DNA from: JAGXTF01 sp044224315
GTDB taxonomy: Bacteria; Bacteroidota; Bacteroidia; NS11-12g; UBA955
Direction of reading: 5' to 3'
Assembly (NCBI GenBank): GCA_044224315.1
Contig: JBGAKR010000006.1
Span: 62,001-126,000, forward strand
Length of the DNA stretch: 64,000 bases
This document shows positions 33,323 through 41,243 of this stretch, one piece after another; within the stretch, counting starts at the first letter, position 1; each line of letters begins with the position of its first letter. Below the pieces are notes generated by a model. That model ran no database searches and was not told the origin of the DNA. It saw only the letters and a program-made list of their open reading frames with translations. A program made the translations under genes and the position numbers.

Positions 33323-34291
33323 TTGGCAGAAAGAGTTTATACGCTGGAAATAATAAATCCGCAAGTTTTTTATGGAGCAAACAATGCCCATCTTACAATT
33401 ATTAAAAGCAAATTTCCAAAACTACAATTTGTAGCACGTGGAGACGAGGTTAAGGTATTGGGAGAGGAGACAGAACTTGAAAATTTTGCAGCCAAAATGG
33501 AGCTGCTGGAAAAATATTACCTCAAAAGGGGAGAGTTGAACGGCCATATCCTCGACGAGGTTTTTGGGGTAAACGGCTCACAAACCGTAAACAACGAGCC
33601 CGAGGATACCGATACTTTATTGATTGGAACCCGTGGCCAAAAAATCAAGGCCCGCACTGCCAATCAGCAATCCATGGTAAAATCGGCCGTAAAAAACGAT
33701 ATAATTTTTGCCCTTGGACCAGCCGGTACCGGTAAAACCTATACAGCCGTTGCCATTGCAGTTAGGGCTTTAAAAGACCGTGAAATTCGCCGCATTATTC
33801 TTACCCGCCCAGCGGTAGAAGCTGGTGAAAATCTTGGATTTTTACCCGGAGACCTGAAAGAAAAAATCGACCCCTATCTGCGTCCCCTTTACGATGCATT
33901 GGAGGATATGATTCCGGGTGATAAACTTAAAAGTATGATAGAAAGCCGCACCGTAGAGATTGCCCCATTGGCATTTATGCGCGGCCGAACCCTGGATAAC
34001 TGCTATGTGATTTTAGACGAAGCCCAGAATAGTACCGATCTTCAGATAAAAATGTTCTTAACCCGCATGGGTCCTAGTGCCAAATTAATAATTACCGGCG
34101 ACCTGAGCCAGGTAGATTTGCCCAAAAAGCAACAAAGCGGGCTGCATAGGGCAATACGGATACTTAAGAACATAGATGGAATTGCCATCATTGAGCTCGA
34201 TACCAGCGATGTAGTGCGCCACAGACTTGTAAAAGAGATAGTTAAAGCCTACGACCGCGAGCACAATGTGGATAACGGTAACGAACATTAA
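33323..34291 (+). CDS. PhoH-like P-loop ATPase
   Basis: 322 aa from a TTG at 33323 (MAERVYTLEIINPQVFYGAN), the point where family similarity begins; an in-frame ATG at 33263 would overlap the divergent SAM hydrolase gene. N-terminal KH-like part (TIIKSKFPKLQFVARGDEVK), then Walker A in FALGPAGTGKTYTAVAIAV, Walker B in YVILDEAQNSTDLQIKMFLT and RMGPSAKLIITGDLSQVDLP. PhoH/YbeZ proteins act with YbeY in RNA metabolism; the ybeY gene is not in this window. Confidence 0.93.
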   Translation: MAERVYTLEIINPQVFYGANNAHLTIIKSKFPKLQFVARGDEVKVLGEETELENFAAKMELLEKYYLKRGELNGHILDEVFGVNGSQTVNNEPEDTDTLLIGTRGQKIKARTANQQSMVKSAVKNDIIFALGPAGTGKTYTAVAIAVRALKDREIRRIILTRPAVEAGENLGFLPGDLKEKIDPYLRPLYDALEDMIPGDKLKSMIESRTVEIAPLAFMRGRTLDNCYVILDEAQNSTDLQIKMFLTRMGPSAKLIITGDLSQVDLPKKQQSGLHRAIRILKNIDGIAIIELDTSDVVRHRLVKEIVKAYDREHNVDNGNEH

Positions 34292-34327
34292 AATATTTTT
34301 ATATATTTTTGCATATTTAGCAGAGGT

Positions 34328-35296
34328 ATGAGTTCCGCAATGCAGCAAATGAGAGCCCTGACATCCACCAACTATTTCTTTAAGAATCAGACCAACTTTT
34401 ACCGTGGTAAAGTCCGCGATGTATACACCATCAAAGACGAACTGCTGGTTATAGTGGCCTGCGACCGTATATCGGCGTTCGACCACGTACTGCCGCGCAG
34501 CATCCCATTTAAGGGTCAGGTTTTAACTTCTATCGCATCTTTGTTTTTAGACAATACTGCGGATATTGTACCCAATTGGAAAATTAGCACACCCGACCCG
34601 CAGGTTACTGTTGGGCACCGTTGCGATGCCATTCCTATTGAGTTTGTAGTGAGGCAGTACCTTACCGGTCATGCCTGGAGAGTGTATAAAGAGGGTGGTC
34701 GCATGCTTTGTGGCAATAAATTGCCCAATGGATTAAAGGAAAACGACAAACTTCCCAAAGCCATTATTACTCCTGCCACCAAGGCGGTTAGCGGGCACGA
34801 TGAAGATATTTCATTAACCGAAATTCTGGATCAGAAACTGGTTACCAAAAAACAGCTCGATAAGCTGGTTGAAACCGCTTTTGCTCTTTTTCAGCGCGGT
34901 ACCGATTATGCCGCCGACAGAGGCCTTATTTTGGTTGATACCAAGTACGAATTTGGTAAAAAGGAGAGTAAAATATTCCTGATTGATGAGGTACATACCC
35001 CTGATAGCAGCCGTTTCTTTTATTCGGATAGCTATGAAAACCTGCTGAGTAAAAACATGCCTCAGCGCCAGCTCAGCAAAGAGTTTGTGCGCGAATGGCT
35101 CATGGAAAATGGCTTTCAGGGATTAAAAGGCCAGGTGGTTCCGGATATGCCCGATGAATTCGTACAATCCATTACCGACCGCTATACCGAATTGCACAAT
35201 GCTATGACCGGGAAGCAACTAATTGGCAGAAATTACGACAATATAATGGATGACATGGAGGAAGCCATCCAAACAGAACTTCAAAAATTCGAATAA
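34328..35296 (+). CDS. purC: Phosphoribosylaminoimidazole-succinocarboxamide synthase (SAICAR synthetase)
   Basis: 322 aa, ATP-dependent step 7/8 of purine synthesis, joining CAIR with aspartate. Motifs: FYRGKVRDVYTIKDELLVIV, CDRISAFDHVLPRSIPFKGQ, RCDAIPIEFVVRQYLTGHAW, HDEDISLTEI, ILVDTKYEFG and LIDEVHTPDSSRFFY. Longer than E. coli PurC (237 aa), as in the yeast Ade1-like forms usual in Bacteroidota. TATTTTTG, a -7-like element, lies 17 bp upstream of the ATG. Confidence 0.97.
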   Translation: MSSAMQQMRALTSTNYFFKNQTNFYRGKVRDVYTIKDELLVIVACDRISAFDHVLPRSIPFKGQVLTSIASLFLDNTADIVPNWKISTPDPQVTVGHRCDAIPIEFVVRQYLTGHAWRVYKEGGRMLCGNKLPNGLKENDKLPKAIITPATKAVSGHDEDISLTEILDQKLVTKKQLDKLVETAFALFQRGTDYAADRGLILVDTKYEFGKKESKIFLIDEVHTPDSSRFFYSDSYENLLSKNMPQRQLSKEFVREWLMENGFQGLKGQVVPDMPDEFVQSITDRYTELHNAMTGKQLIGRNYDNIMDDMEEAIQTELQKFE

Positions 35297-35301
35297 CACC
35301 T

Positions 35302-37155
35302 ATGATAAAAAAACTCTTATTCCTTGCGGTATGCAGTTGTGCGGCGCTTTTTACTTCTGCCCAAACCGTAAGTTTATTTGCAGGTTCGCCTTATACCATT
35401 ACCAATGATTGGTATGGTTACTCGGGCAACACCAGTTCAATTCTCGCCAATAAGGATAGTTTTGCCATGCCTTGGGGTATTTGCACAGATACTGCAGGCC
35501 GATTCTGGATTAGCGACATTACCAAAATGTATGTGGTTACAGGCGGTTACAGCATAGTTCGCGGTGGTTATACCGGCAATCCTCAGGATCCAGGTGCCCA
35601 GGATTACCAGGATAAAACAGGCACTGTATCGCGTTTTTCACAACCCCATGGCGTTTGTGTGCATCCCAAAAGCAATGATGTTTATGTATGCGACTATGGC
35701 AATAACGTGATTCGCAAAGGACTGAAGTATGTAAATGTATCCAATCCCAGCATCTGGTCAACATTGGCGGGTGTGCAAAGTTTTGTAATTGGAGAATATA
35801 AAGATGGCGCCGCATTATCGGCTAAATTTAACGGTCCCGAAGATATCGTAGTAAGCTCTGATGGCAGCACCTTTTATGTGTCTGACCAGGGTAATCATTG
35901 TATCCGCAAAATCAATGGTGGCAACGTATCCACTGTATGCGGTGATACAATAGAGGGAGATAAACTGGCTACAGGAAAATCTGCACGTTTTTCTTATCCT
36001 TCAGGTTTGTTTTTAGAAAACGACAATTCTTTGCTGGTATGCGACCGCAATAATGGTAAAATTAAGCGGGTAAACCTGAGCACAGGTGCAGTAACCAATG
36101 TGGTTTCGGGCCTGTTTTTACCTACGGATGTTGTTTCTGTAAATGGTATTCTCTACATCACGGATCGCAATTGTATTCGCACCTGGGATGGAACTAAATT
36201 ACGTCTCTATGCCGGCAAATATGGTGTTTCTGGCTATGTAAACGGCAACGACAGTACTGCCCGATTTGCCGACTTGGAACACATTTGCTATGATGCCAAA
36301 ACCAAGAGTTTATATGTATCGGATATGGGCAACAATGTATTCCGCAAAATACCGGTAATTGCATTGCCAACCGCCGATTTTTGGGCCAACAAAACCTCGG
36401 TTTATGTAAATGATGTTGTAACCCTGCACAACAGCAGTACCAATGCAACTTCATACCAGTGGACCATTTCTCCGGGAAGCTATACCCTTGAAAATGGTGG
36501 CAAACTTACCGATAGTATGTTGTATGTATCCTTCAGTGCTACCGGTTCGTATACCATAACTCTCAAAGCCTCAAACCAGGCTGGTAGCGATACTAAGGTA
36601 AAAACAAGTTATATCAATGTATCTACCCAAGGTGGGGTGAAACCAACGGCCGAATTCTATGCAAATAAAACGGTATGTACTACTGCCGATACGGTTACAA
36701 TGATAGAGCAAAGTACCAATAGCCCTACCTCTTGGAGCTGGTCTTTTGCACCAACTACCGTAACTTATCTCAGCGGAACTACCTCCAGCAGCCGTTTTCC
36801 TAAAGTGAAATTTACTGCTGCCGGGGTATATTCTGTTACCCTTACTGCCACCAATGGTACAGGCAATAATGTAAAAACCCGCACAAATTATATCAATGTT
36901 ACCGCTGCCGGTGTGGAAGATATTAAAACCATACAGGTTTCGGCATTTCCAAACCCGGCTACCAACCAGATTACCTTTAGCATAGTGCCTAAAAACACCG
37001 TATATGTGAATGGACTAAATGGTGCCATTATCGAATTAAATTGCAATCTGGGTATGGCAGATATTAGCAACCTTGCTGCAGGTGTTTACTTTGCCCGTTT
37101 CGAAGGTTTGGACGGTAAATATTACTCTGCCAAATTTGTAAAAATTGCCGATTGA
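35302..37155 (+). CDS. Secreted NHL-repeat/PKD protein with type IX sorting domain
   Basis: 617 aa. Signal peptide 1-20 (LFTSAQ). Residues about 25-350 form an NHL-type beta-propeller (RFSQPHGVCVHPKSNDVYVC, KFNGPEDIVVSSDGSTFYVS, DQGNHCIRKINGG, RFSYPSGLFLENDNSLLVCD). Two PKD-like domains follow (about 360-440 and 447-535; each begins AxFxANKT). The end is a T9SS type A domain (SAFPNPATNQITFSIVP to ISNLAAGVYFARFEG and SAKFVKIAD). Surface or secreted protein of unknown binding target. Starts 5 bp after purC. Confidence 0.9.
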   Translation: MIKKLLFLAVCSCAALFTSAQTVSLFAGSPYTITNDWYGYSGNTSSILANKDSFAMPWGICTDTAGRFWISDITKMYVVTGGYSIVRGGYTGNPQDPGAQDYQDKTGTVSRFSQPHGVCVHPKSNDVYVCDYGNNVIRKGLKYVNVSNPSIWSTLAGVQSFVIGEYKDGAALSAKFNGPEDIVVSSDGSTFYVSDQGNHCIRKINGGNVSTVCGDTIEGDKLATGKSARFSYPSGLFLENDNSLLVCDRNNGKIKRVNLSTGAVTNVVSGLFLPTDVVSVNGILYITDRNCIRTWDGTKLRLYAGKYGVSGYVNGNDSTARFADLEHICYDAKTKSLYVSDMGNNVFRKIPVIALPTADFWANKTSVYVNDVVTLHNSSTNATSYQWTISPGSYTLENGGKLTDSMLYVSFSATGSYTITLKASNQAGSDTKVKTSYINVSTQGGVKPTAEFYANKTVCTTADTVTMIEQSTNSPTSWSWSFAPTTVTYLSGTTSSSRFPKVKFTAAGVYSVTLTATNGTGNNVKTRTNYINVTAAGVEDIKTIQVSAFPNPATNQITFSIVPKNTVYVNGLNGAIIELNCNLGMADISNLAAGVYFARFEGLDGKYYSAKFVKIAD

Positions 37156-39038
37156 AATCGTTAAAATTCAATCCAAATAACATCTTTAAAAGCCCGGCAT
37201 TCGTCGGGTTTTTTTCATTTCTTACTGTACAGTTTTTGTTTTTATACCTGTTGCAATTTTTATCGCGCAGTATTTTTATATTTTTTAAGAAAACCCAATT
37301 TGCATCACTGAAACTGCTGTTTGTTTCAAGTTATCACGGATTTCTTCTCGATTTATCAATGCTCTGTTATCCCTTACTTTGGATATTATTTTGCTATATT
37401 TTATTTCAGATTTTTAATCGAAACTGGATTTTAAAACTTACCCTACCCATTGTCGTTTTAATGGTAATATCCTCGGTAGTGATTGCATTTTCCGATGCCG
37501 AATTATACCATGTATGGGGTACAAAAAACAATAGCCAATCCGTTCAATATCTGCGCTCACCCAAAGAGGCATTTGCCTCGGCAAGTGCTGGTACCTGGGC
37601 TGTTGTAATCCCGTTTACATTGATTTTTGGTTCATTGGCTGCTTACTATTATTACCGCTTAATTTCTAAAAATTGGAAGCAGGTAAATGCAAATCGCCGT
37701 GGCAAAATAATTTTAGCCATACCTGCATTTGTACTTGCAGGGATTGGCCTCAGGGGCGGCTTACAAACCATCCCTATTTCGCAAAGTAGGGTGTATTATT
37801 CTCAAAATACTTTTGAAAATTATACCGCTGTTAACAGCACATGGAATTTTCTTTATTATGTATTTAATAAATCAGAAGTAATCGTTCCGGAGAAATATCG
37901 CTTTGGATTACCCAAGGGTGAAAGTTACTGGAAACAATACACAGTAACCGACACAACGGCTGAATTTACACCTTTAAGTAAAATAAACAAACCCAACGTA
38001 GTATTGGTGATTTTAGAAAGTTTTTCGGCCTATACTTCCAAGTATTTTTGTGATAGTTTTGATTGTACCCCATTTTTAGATTCACTGGCCCAAACCGGAA
38101 TAACATTTACAAATGCCTATTCGCAGGGCGACCGAACCGATAAAGGCCTGGCTTGTGTTATAGGAGGCTGGCCGGGTCAACCCTGGCAGGGTATAATTAA
38201 TGAACCCGATAAAGGTGCAAAATTGCCATCTTTGGCAAGGATTTTTAACCAACAGGGGTATCAAAGTAGTTTCTATTATGGAGGTGATTTGGCATTTGCC
38301 AATATGCGGGCCTACTTAACCCCGGCAGGCTACCAAAATATGGTAGATGAAAATGTAATGAACCTGGATAAACCCGGTTTTAAATGGGGCTACCACGATG
38401 CGGATGTATTGAATTACTGGCTATCTTCCATACAATCTGCCAAACAACCTTTTTTTAGCACCATTCTTACCCTTAGCAGCCACGAACCCTTTACGGTGCC
38501 CGGTTGGAAAAAGCTCAATGATAATAACGAGTTTGTGAGATTCAGAAACTCGGTGCGTTATGTAGACAATTGTTTGCGAAACTGGATACACAAGGCAGCT
38601 TCACAGCCTTGGTTTAATAATACCCTTTTTGTTTTTGTAGCCGACCATGGCCGTCAGGTAGGATTGGGCAATATGGATTACTGGCAACCTGCACATTTTC
38701 GCATTCCCATTGTGTTTTGGGGGCCGGTGTTGAATGGGGGGCCTAAGGTTTATACCCAAACCGCCTCTCAAACCGATATTGGCACCACCCTGCATTGTGG
38801 TCTTTTTGGCGCCAAACCCGGGTACTTCCCTTTTGGCAGAAACTTATTGGCACCCCATGCCGATATGACAGCTTATTTTTTTAGCAATGGATTTGGAGTT
38901 TTGTCACCGGAGGGTCATGTTGTATGGGAAAATAATCCGCCCAGGATTACTGAAAAAAGCGGTAAAGCCACCACAGATATGCTTTTGTTGGGCAAATCAC
39001 TGCAATTGGAGCTTATTTCAAGGTACAAAAATTTTTAA
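37152..39038 (+). CDS. LTA synthase-like membrane sulfatase-fold phosphotransferase
   Basis: 628 aa. TTG start at 37152 overlapping the previous stop (TTGA). About five membrane helices up to residue 210, then a periplasmic alkaline-phosphatase/sulfatase domain: NVVLVILESFSAYTSKYFCD (metal E), GITFTNAYSQGDRTDKGLAC (nucleophile region), TILTLSSHEPFTVPGW, and FVFVADHGRQVGLGNMDYWQ. In LTA synthase (LtaS) and relatives the nucleophile is Thr; here TDKG provides it. Probably transfers phospho-alcohol groups from lipids to envelope glycans. No ATG occurs before the first helix, and a terminator-like hairpin lies inside the 5' coding part. Confidence 0.88.
   Translation: MKSLKFNPNNIFKSPAFVGFFSFLTVQFLFLYLLQFLSRSIFIFFKKTQFASLKLLFVSSYHGFLLDLSMLCYPLLWILFCYILFQIFNRNWILKLTLPIVVLMVISSVVIAFSDAELYHVWGTKNNSQSVQYLRSPKEAFASASAGTWAVVIPFTLIFGSLAAYYYYRLISKNWKQVNANRRGKIILAIPAFVLAGIGLRGGLQTIPISQSRVYYSQNTFENYTAVNSTWNFLYYVFNKSEVIVPEKYRFGLPKGESYWKQYTVTDTTAEFTPLSKINKPNVVLVILESFSAYTSKYFCDSFDCTPFLDSLAQTGITFTNAYSQGDRTDKGLACVIGGWPGQPWQGIINEPDKGAKLPSLARIFNQQGYQSSFYYGGDLAFANMRAYLTPAGYQNMVDENVMNLDKPGFKWGYHDADVLNYWLSSIQSAKQPFFSTILTLSSHEPFTVPGWKKLNDNNEFVRFRNSVRYVDNCLRNWIHKAASQPWFNNTLFVFVADHGRQVGLGNMDYWQPAHFRIPIVFWGPVLNGGPKVYTQTASQTDIGTTLHCGLFGAKPGYFPFGRNLLAPHADMTAYFFSNGFGVLSPEGHVVWENNPPRITEKSGKATTDMLLLGKSLQLELISRYKNF
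37192..37215 (+). terminator. Terminator-like hairpin inside the 5' coding region
   Basis: CCCGG-cattcg-TCGGG stem (with flanking A/T pairing) followed by seven T residues, 37-60 bp downstream of the preceding stop codon and 40 bp inside the next gene. It probably ends transcription of the T9SS protein gene at least partly. Confidence 0.6.
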
Positions 39039-39105
39039 GTTTTTAAGTAACATTTGGTCCGATTTATGCGTCTATAAGTCGAAACCATTACCCAAAATAA
39101 CTTTT

Positions 39106-39360
39106 ATGTATAACTTTGAATCCGTGAACTCTGCTAAGCAAAAGAAATTCAACAAATGGCACATGATATGGGTGTTGTTTGCGCTGAATGTGATTGGGTT
39201 TGCAGCGGCAAAACTTTATTTCCGCAATCAGGAGCAGGGCGCCAAAGCGGAGACTGAGACTGTAGATTACCCAAAATCATACGGTGCCAATGTTAAAGAG
39301 CCCAATACCTTGCTCGATTGGGGTCTGCAATTGGTGCACATTCTTCGCGGCCGGAACTAA
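39106..39360 (+). CDS. Small single-TM protein preceding a LytS kinase
   Basis: 84 aa from the ATG at 39106 (MYNFESVNSAKQKKFNKWHM), with one membrane helix at about 22-41 (WVLFALNVIGFAAAKLYF) and a short polar outside tail (KAETETVDYPKSYGANVKEP). No family recognised. Its 3' end overlaps the kinase reading frame, so it likely belongs to the kinase/regulator operon. Confidence 0.6.
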   Translation: MYNFESVNSAKQKKFNKWHMIWVLFALNVIGFAAAKLYFRNQEQGAKAETETVDYPKSYGANVKEPNTLLDWGLQLVHILRGRN

Positions 39361-40415
39361 TCCACCGCAATTTGCAAAAAGGCAGAAATATTTTTCAACT
39401 CTTTTACGATTTTGTCCTTAAGTCAAGGATATACCACATTGCCTTCTGGGTTATTTATGTAGTAATTGTAGCCCTGGCCATACAGCCCGGCCACAATCCT
39501 AAAGAATGGGTTATCTACTCTTCCTTCATCCTGTTCTTTCATGCCATAGCGGCCTATTTCAATAACTATTTTCTGGTTAATCGTTTTCTTTACACCCGGC
39601 AAATAGGGTTTTACATATTTTCACTGGTTCTTACCATCGTAGCGGCTTCGTTTCCCATCAGTATTCTGTTTCACCGCTTGGTGCGCGATCAGAACATTAA
39701 AAACCTGGTTTGGAGCTGGAATTTCTTTCTGGCTACTTTCTTATCTGTACTTTTTTCTGTAGTGCTCATTTTGGTGTTGAAGCTGCTTAAAAACTGGTAC
39801 GATGAGGAACAGGCCAAAAGACAGTTGATGCAGATAAACCTGGAAACGGAGCTAAAGTTTCTAAAAACACAGATTAATCCGCACTTTTTATTTAACAGCC
39901 TGAATAATTTGTATGCATTAACCCTTAAAAAAAGCGATGATGCCCCGGAAGTGGTGCTGCGCCTAAGTAATATTTTGCGCTATGTGTTGTACGAAACCGG
40001 TGAAGGAAAGGTGCCTTTGGAGAAAGAAGTCCAATATTTAAAGGATTACATCGATTTAGAGCACATCCGTTTGGGCAATCGGGTTGATATTCGCTTTGAA
40101 ACCGACGGAGACCTGTCGTCCAAAATTATCGAACCCATGTTGTTTCTAACCTTTGTAGAAAATAGTTTCAAACACGGAGCCGCTGCCGCTATCGACAATG
40201 GCTGGGTGGATATTAAATTGCAGGCAACTGAAAATGATATCAATTTCAGCATTGCAAACTCCAAAAACATCGGGTACTCAAATCCTAGCACCCATGGTGG
40301 AATCGGATTGCAAAATTTGCAAAAACGCTTGGATATACTTTATCCAGATAAATATGTCCTCGAGCTAAGCGATTTGGATGAAAGCTTTAAAGTAAACCTA
40401 ACCATAAAAAACTAA
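39318..40415 (+). CDS. LytS/YehU-type sensor histidine kinase
   Basis: 365 aa. Four membrane helices between about residues 38 and 160 (HIAFWVIYVVIVALAI, IYSSFILFFHAIAAYF, FYIFSLVLTIVAASFPISIL, FLATFLSVLFSVVLILVLKL), then PF06580: phosphoacceptor His in LKTQINPHFLFNSLNNLYAL, N-box EPMLFLTFVENSFKHGAAAA, and G-box HGGIGLQNLQKRL. The first 18 codons overlap the preceding small gene out of frame; a TTG at 39372 is the more likely start. Paired with the LytTR regulator 3 bp downstream. Confidence 0.92.
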   Translation: MGSAIGAHSSRPELIHRNLQKGRNIFQLFYDFVLKSRIYHIAFWVIYVVIVALAIQPGHNPKEWVIYSSFILFFHAIAAYFNNYFLVNRFLYTRQIGFYIFSLVLTIVAASFPISILFHRLVRDQNIKNLVWSWNFFLATFLSVLFSVVLILVLKLLKNWYDEEQAKRQLMQINLETELKFLKTQINPHFLFNSLNNLYALTLKKSDDAPEVVLRLSNILRYVLYETGEGKVPLEKEVQYLKDYIDLEHIRLGNRVDIRFETDGDLSSKIIEPMLFLTFVENSFKHGAAAAIDNGWVDIKLQATENDINFSIANSKNIGYSNPSTHGGIGLQNLQKRLDILYPDKYVLELSDLDESFKVNLTIKN

Positions 40416-40418
40416 TAT

Positions 40419-41153
40419 ATGTCTGAACCACTGAACTGTATTGCTGTAGACGACGAACCTCTGGCGTTGGAAGTGATTGAAAGCCTGATATCAAGGCACC
40501 CAAATTTAAAACTCGCCCGCAAATGCCAGAATGCACTGGAAGCTATGGAGTGGATTAAATCCAATCCGGTAGATGTGGTGTTCAGCGATATTAATATGCC
40601 GGGTATAACTGGGATTGATTTTGCCAAAGCCATTCAAAACGCAAGACCAGTGGTAGTTTTCACCACCGCGCATCAGGAGTATGCTGCAGAAGCTTTTGAA
40701 ATAGAAGCCCTCGACTTTTTGCTGAAACCGGTTTCGCCCGACCGTTTTTCAAAAACTGTAAAACGCCTGGAAGAATATTTCGAACTGCGCCATTCTAAAG
40801 GCAAAGAGAATGTGGAAATGGACGAAGGCCACATGTTTGTAAAAAGTGATAGTAAACTTTTAAAGGTTGCGTATTCAGAAATTCTATATGTGGAGGCCTT
40901 TGCCGATTATGTAAAAATTTGGATAGGGGAGGAAAAACGCATTGTTACCCTTCAAACTATGAAAAATATGGAAAGCGGCTTGCCAGCTGATAAATTTATT
41001 CGGGTGCACCGCAGCTATATTGTGGCCATCGATAAAATTGAAAGCCTGCAAAACAATGCCGTTACCATTATGAAAAAAGAAATTCCGGTAGGTAAAAATT
41101 ACAAGGATGGTTTGATGGAATTAATTTCCAAAATGAACCTGATGAAACGCTGA
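40419..41153 (+). CDS. LytTR-family response regulator
   Basis: 244 aa. Receiver: NCIAVDDEPLALEVIESLIS, phosphoacceptor Asp in VVFSDINMPGITGIDFAK, TTAHQEYAAEAFEIEALDFL with LLKPVS switch Lys. LytTR DNA-binding domain from about residue 140: MFVKSDSKLLKVAYSEILYV, EAFADYVKIW, MKNMESGLPADKFIRVHRSY and GKNYKDGLMELISKM. Binds direct-repeat sites; target genes unknown. Followed by a strong terminator, so it ends the operon. Confidence 0.95.
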   Translation: MSEPLNCIAVDDEPLALEVIESLISRHPNLKLARKCQNALEAMEWIKSNPVDVVFSDINMPGITGIDFAKAIQNARPVVVFTTAHQEYAAEAFEIEALDFLLKPVSPDRFSKTVKRLEEYFELRHSKGKENVEMDEGHMFVKSDSKLLKVAYSEILYVEAFADYVKIWIGEEKRIVTLQTMKNMESGLPADKFIRVHRSYIVAIDKIESLQNNAVTIMKKEIPVGKNYKDGLMELISKMNLMKR

Positions 41154-41180
41154 GAAGCTTAAAAATTAAGACATATTGAA

Positions 41181-41208
41181 GCCGGACCTAAACAGTCCGG
41201 CTTTTTTT
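41181..41208 (+). terminator. Intrinsic terminator of the LytS/LytTR operon
   Basis: GCCGGAC-ctaaaca-GTCCGGC, a perfect 7-bp GC-rich stem extended by A/T pairs, followed by seven T residues. Confidence 0.93.
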
Positions 41209-41243
41209 GGTTTTTAGTATTTATCTTGCGCGTTTAACCACCT

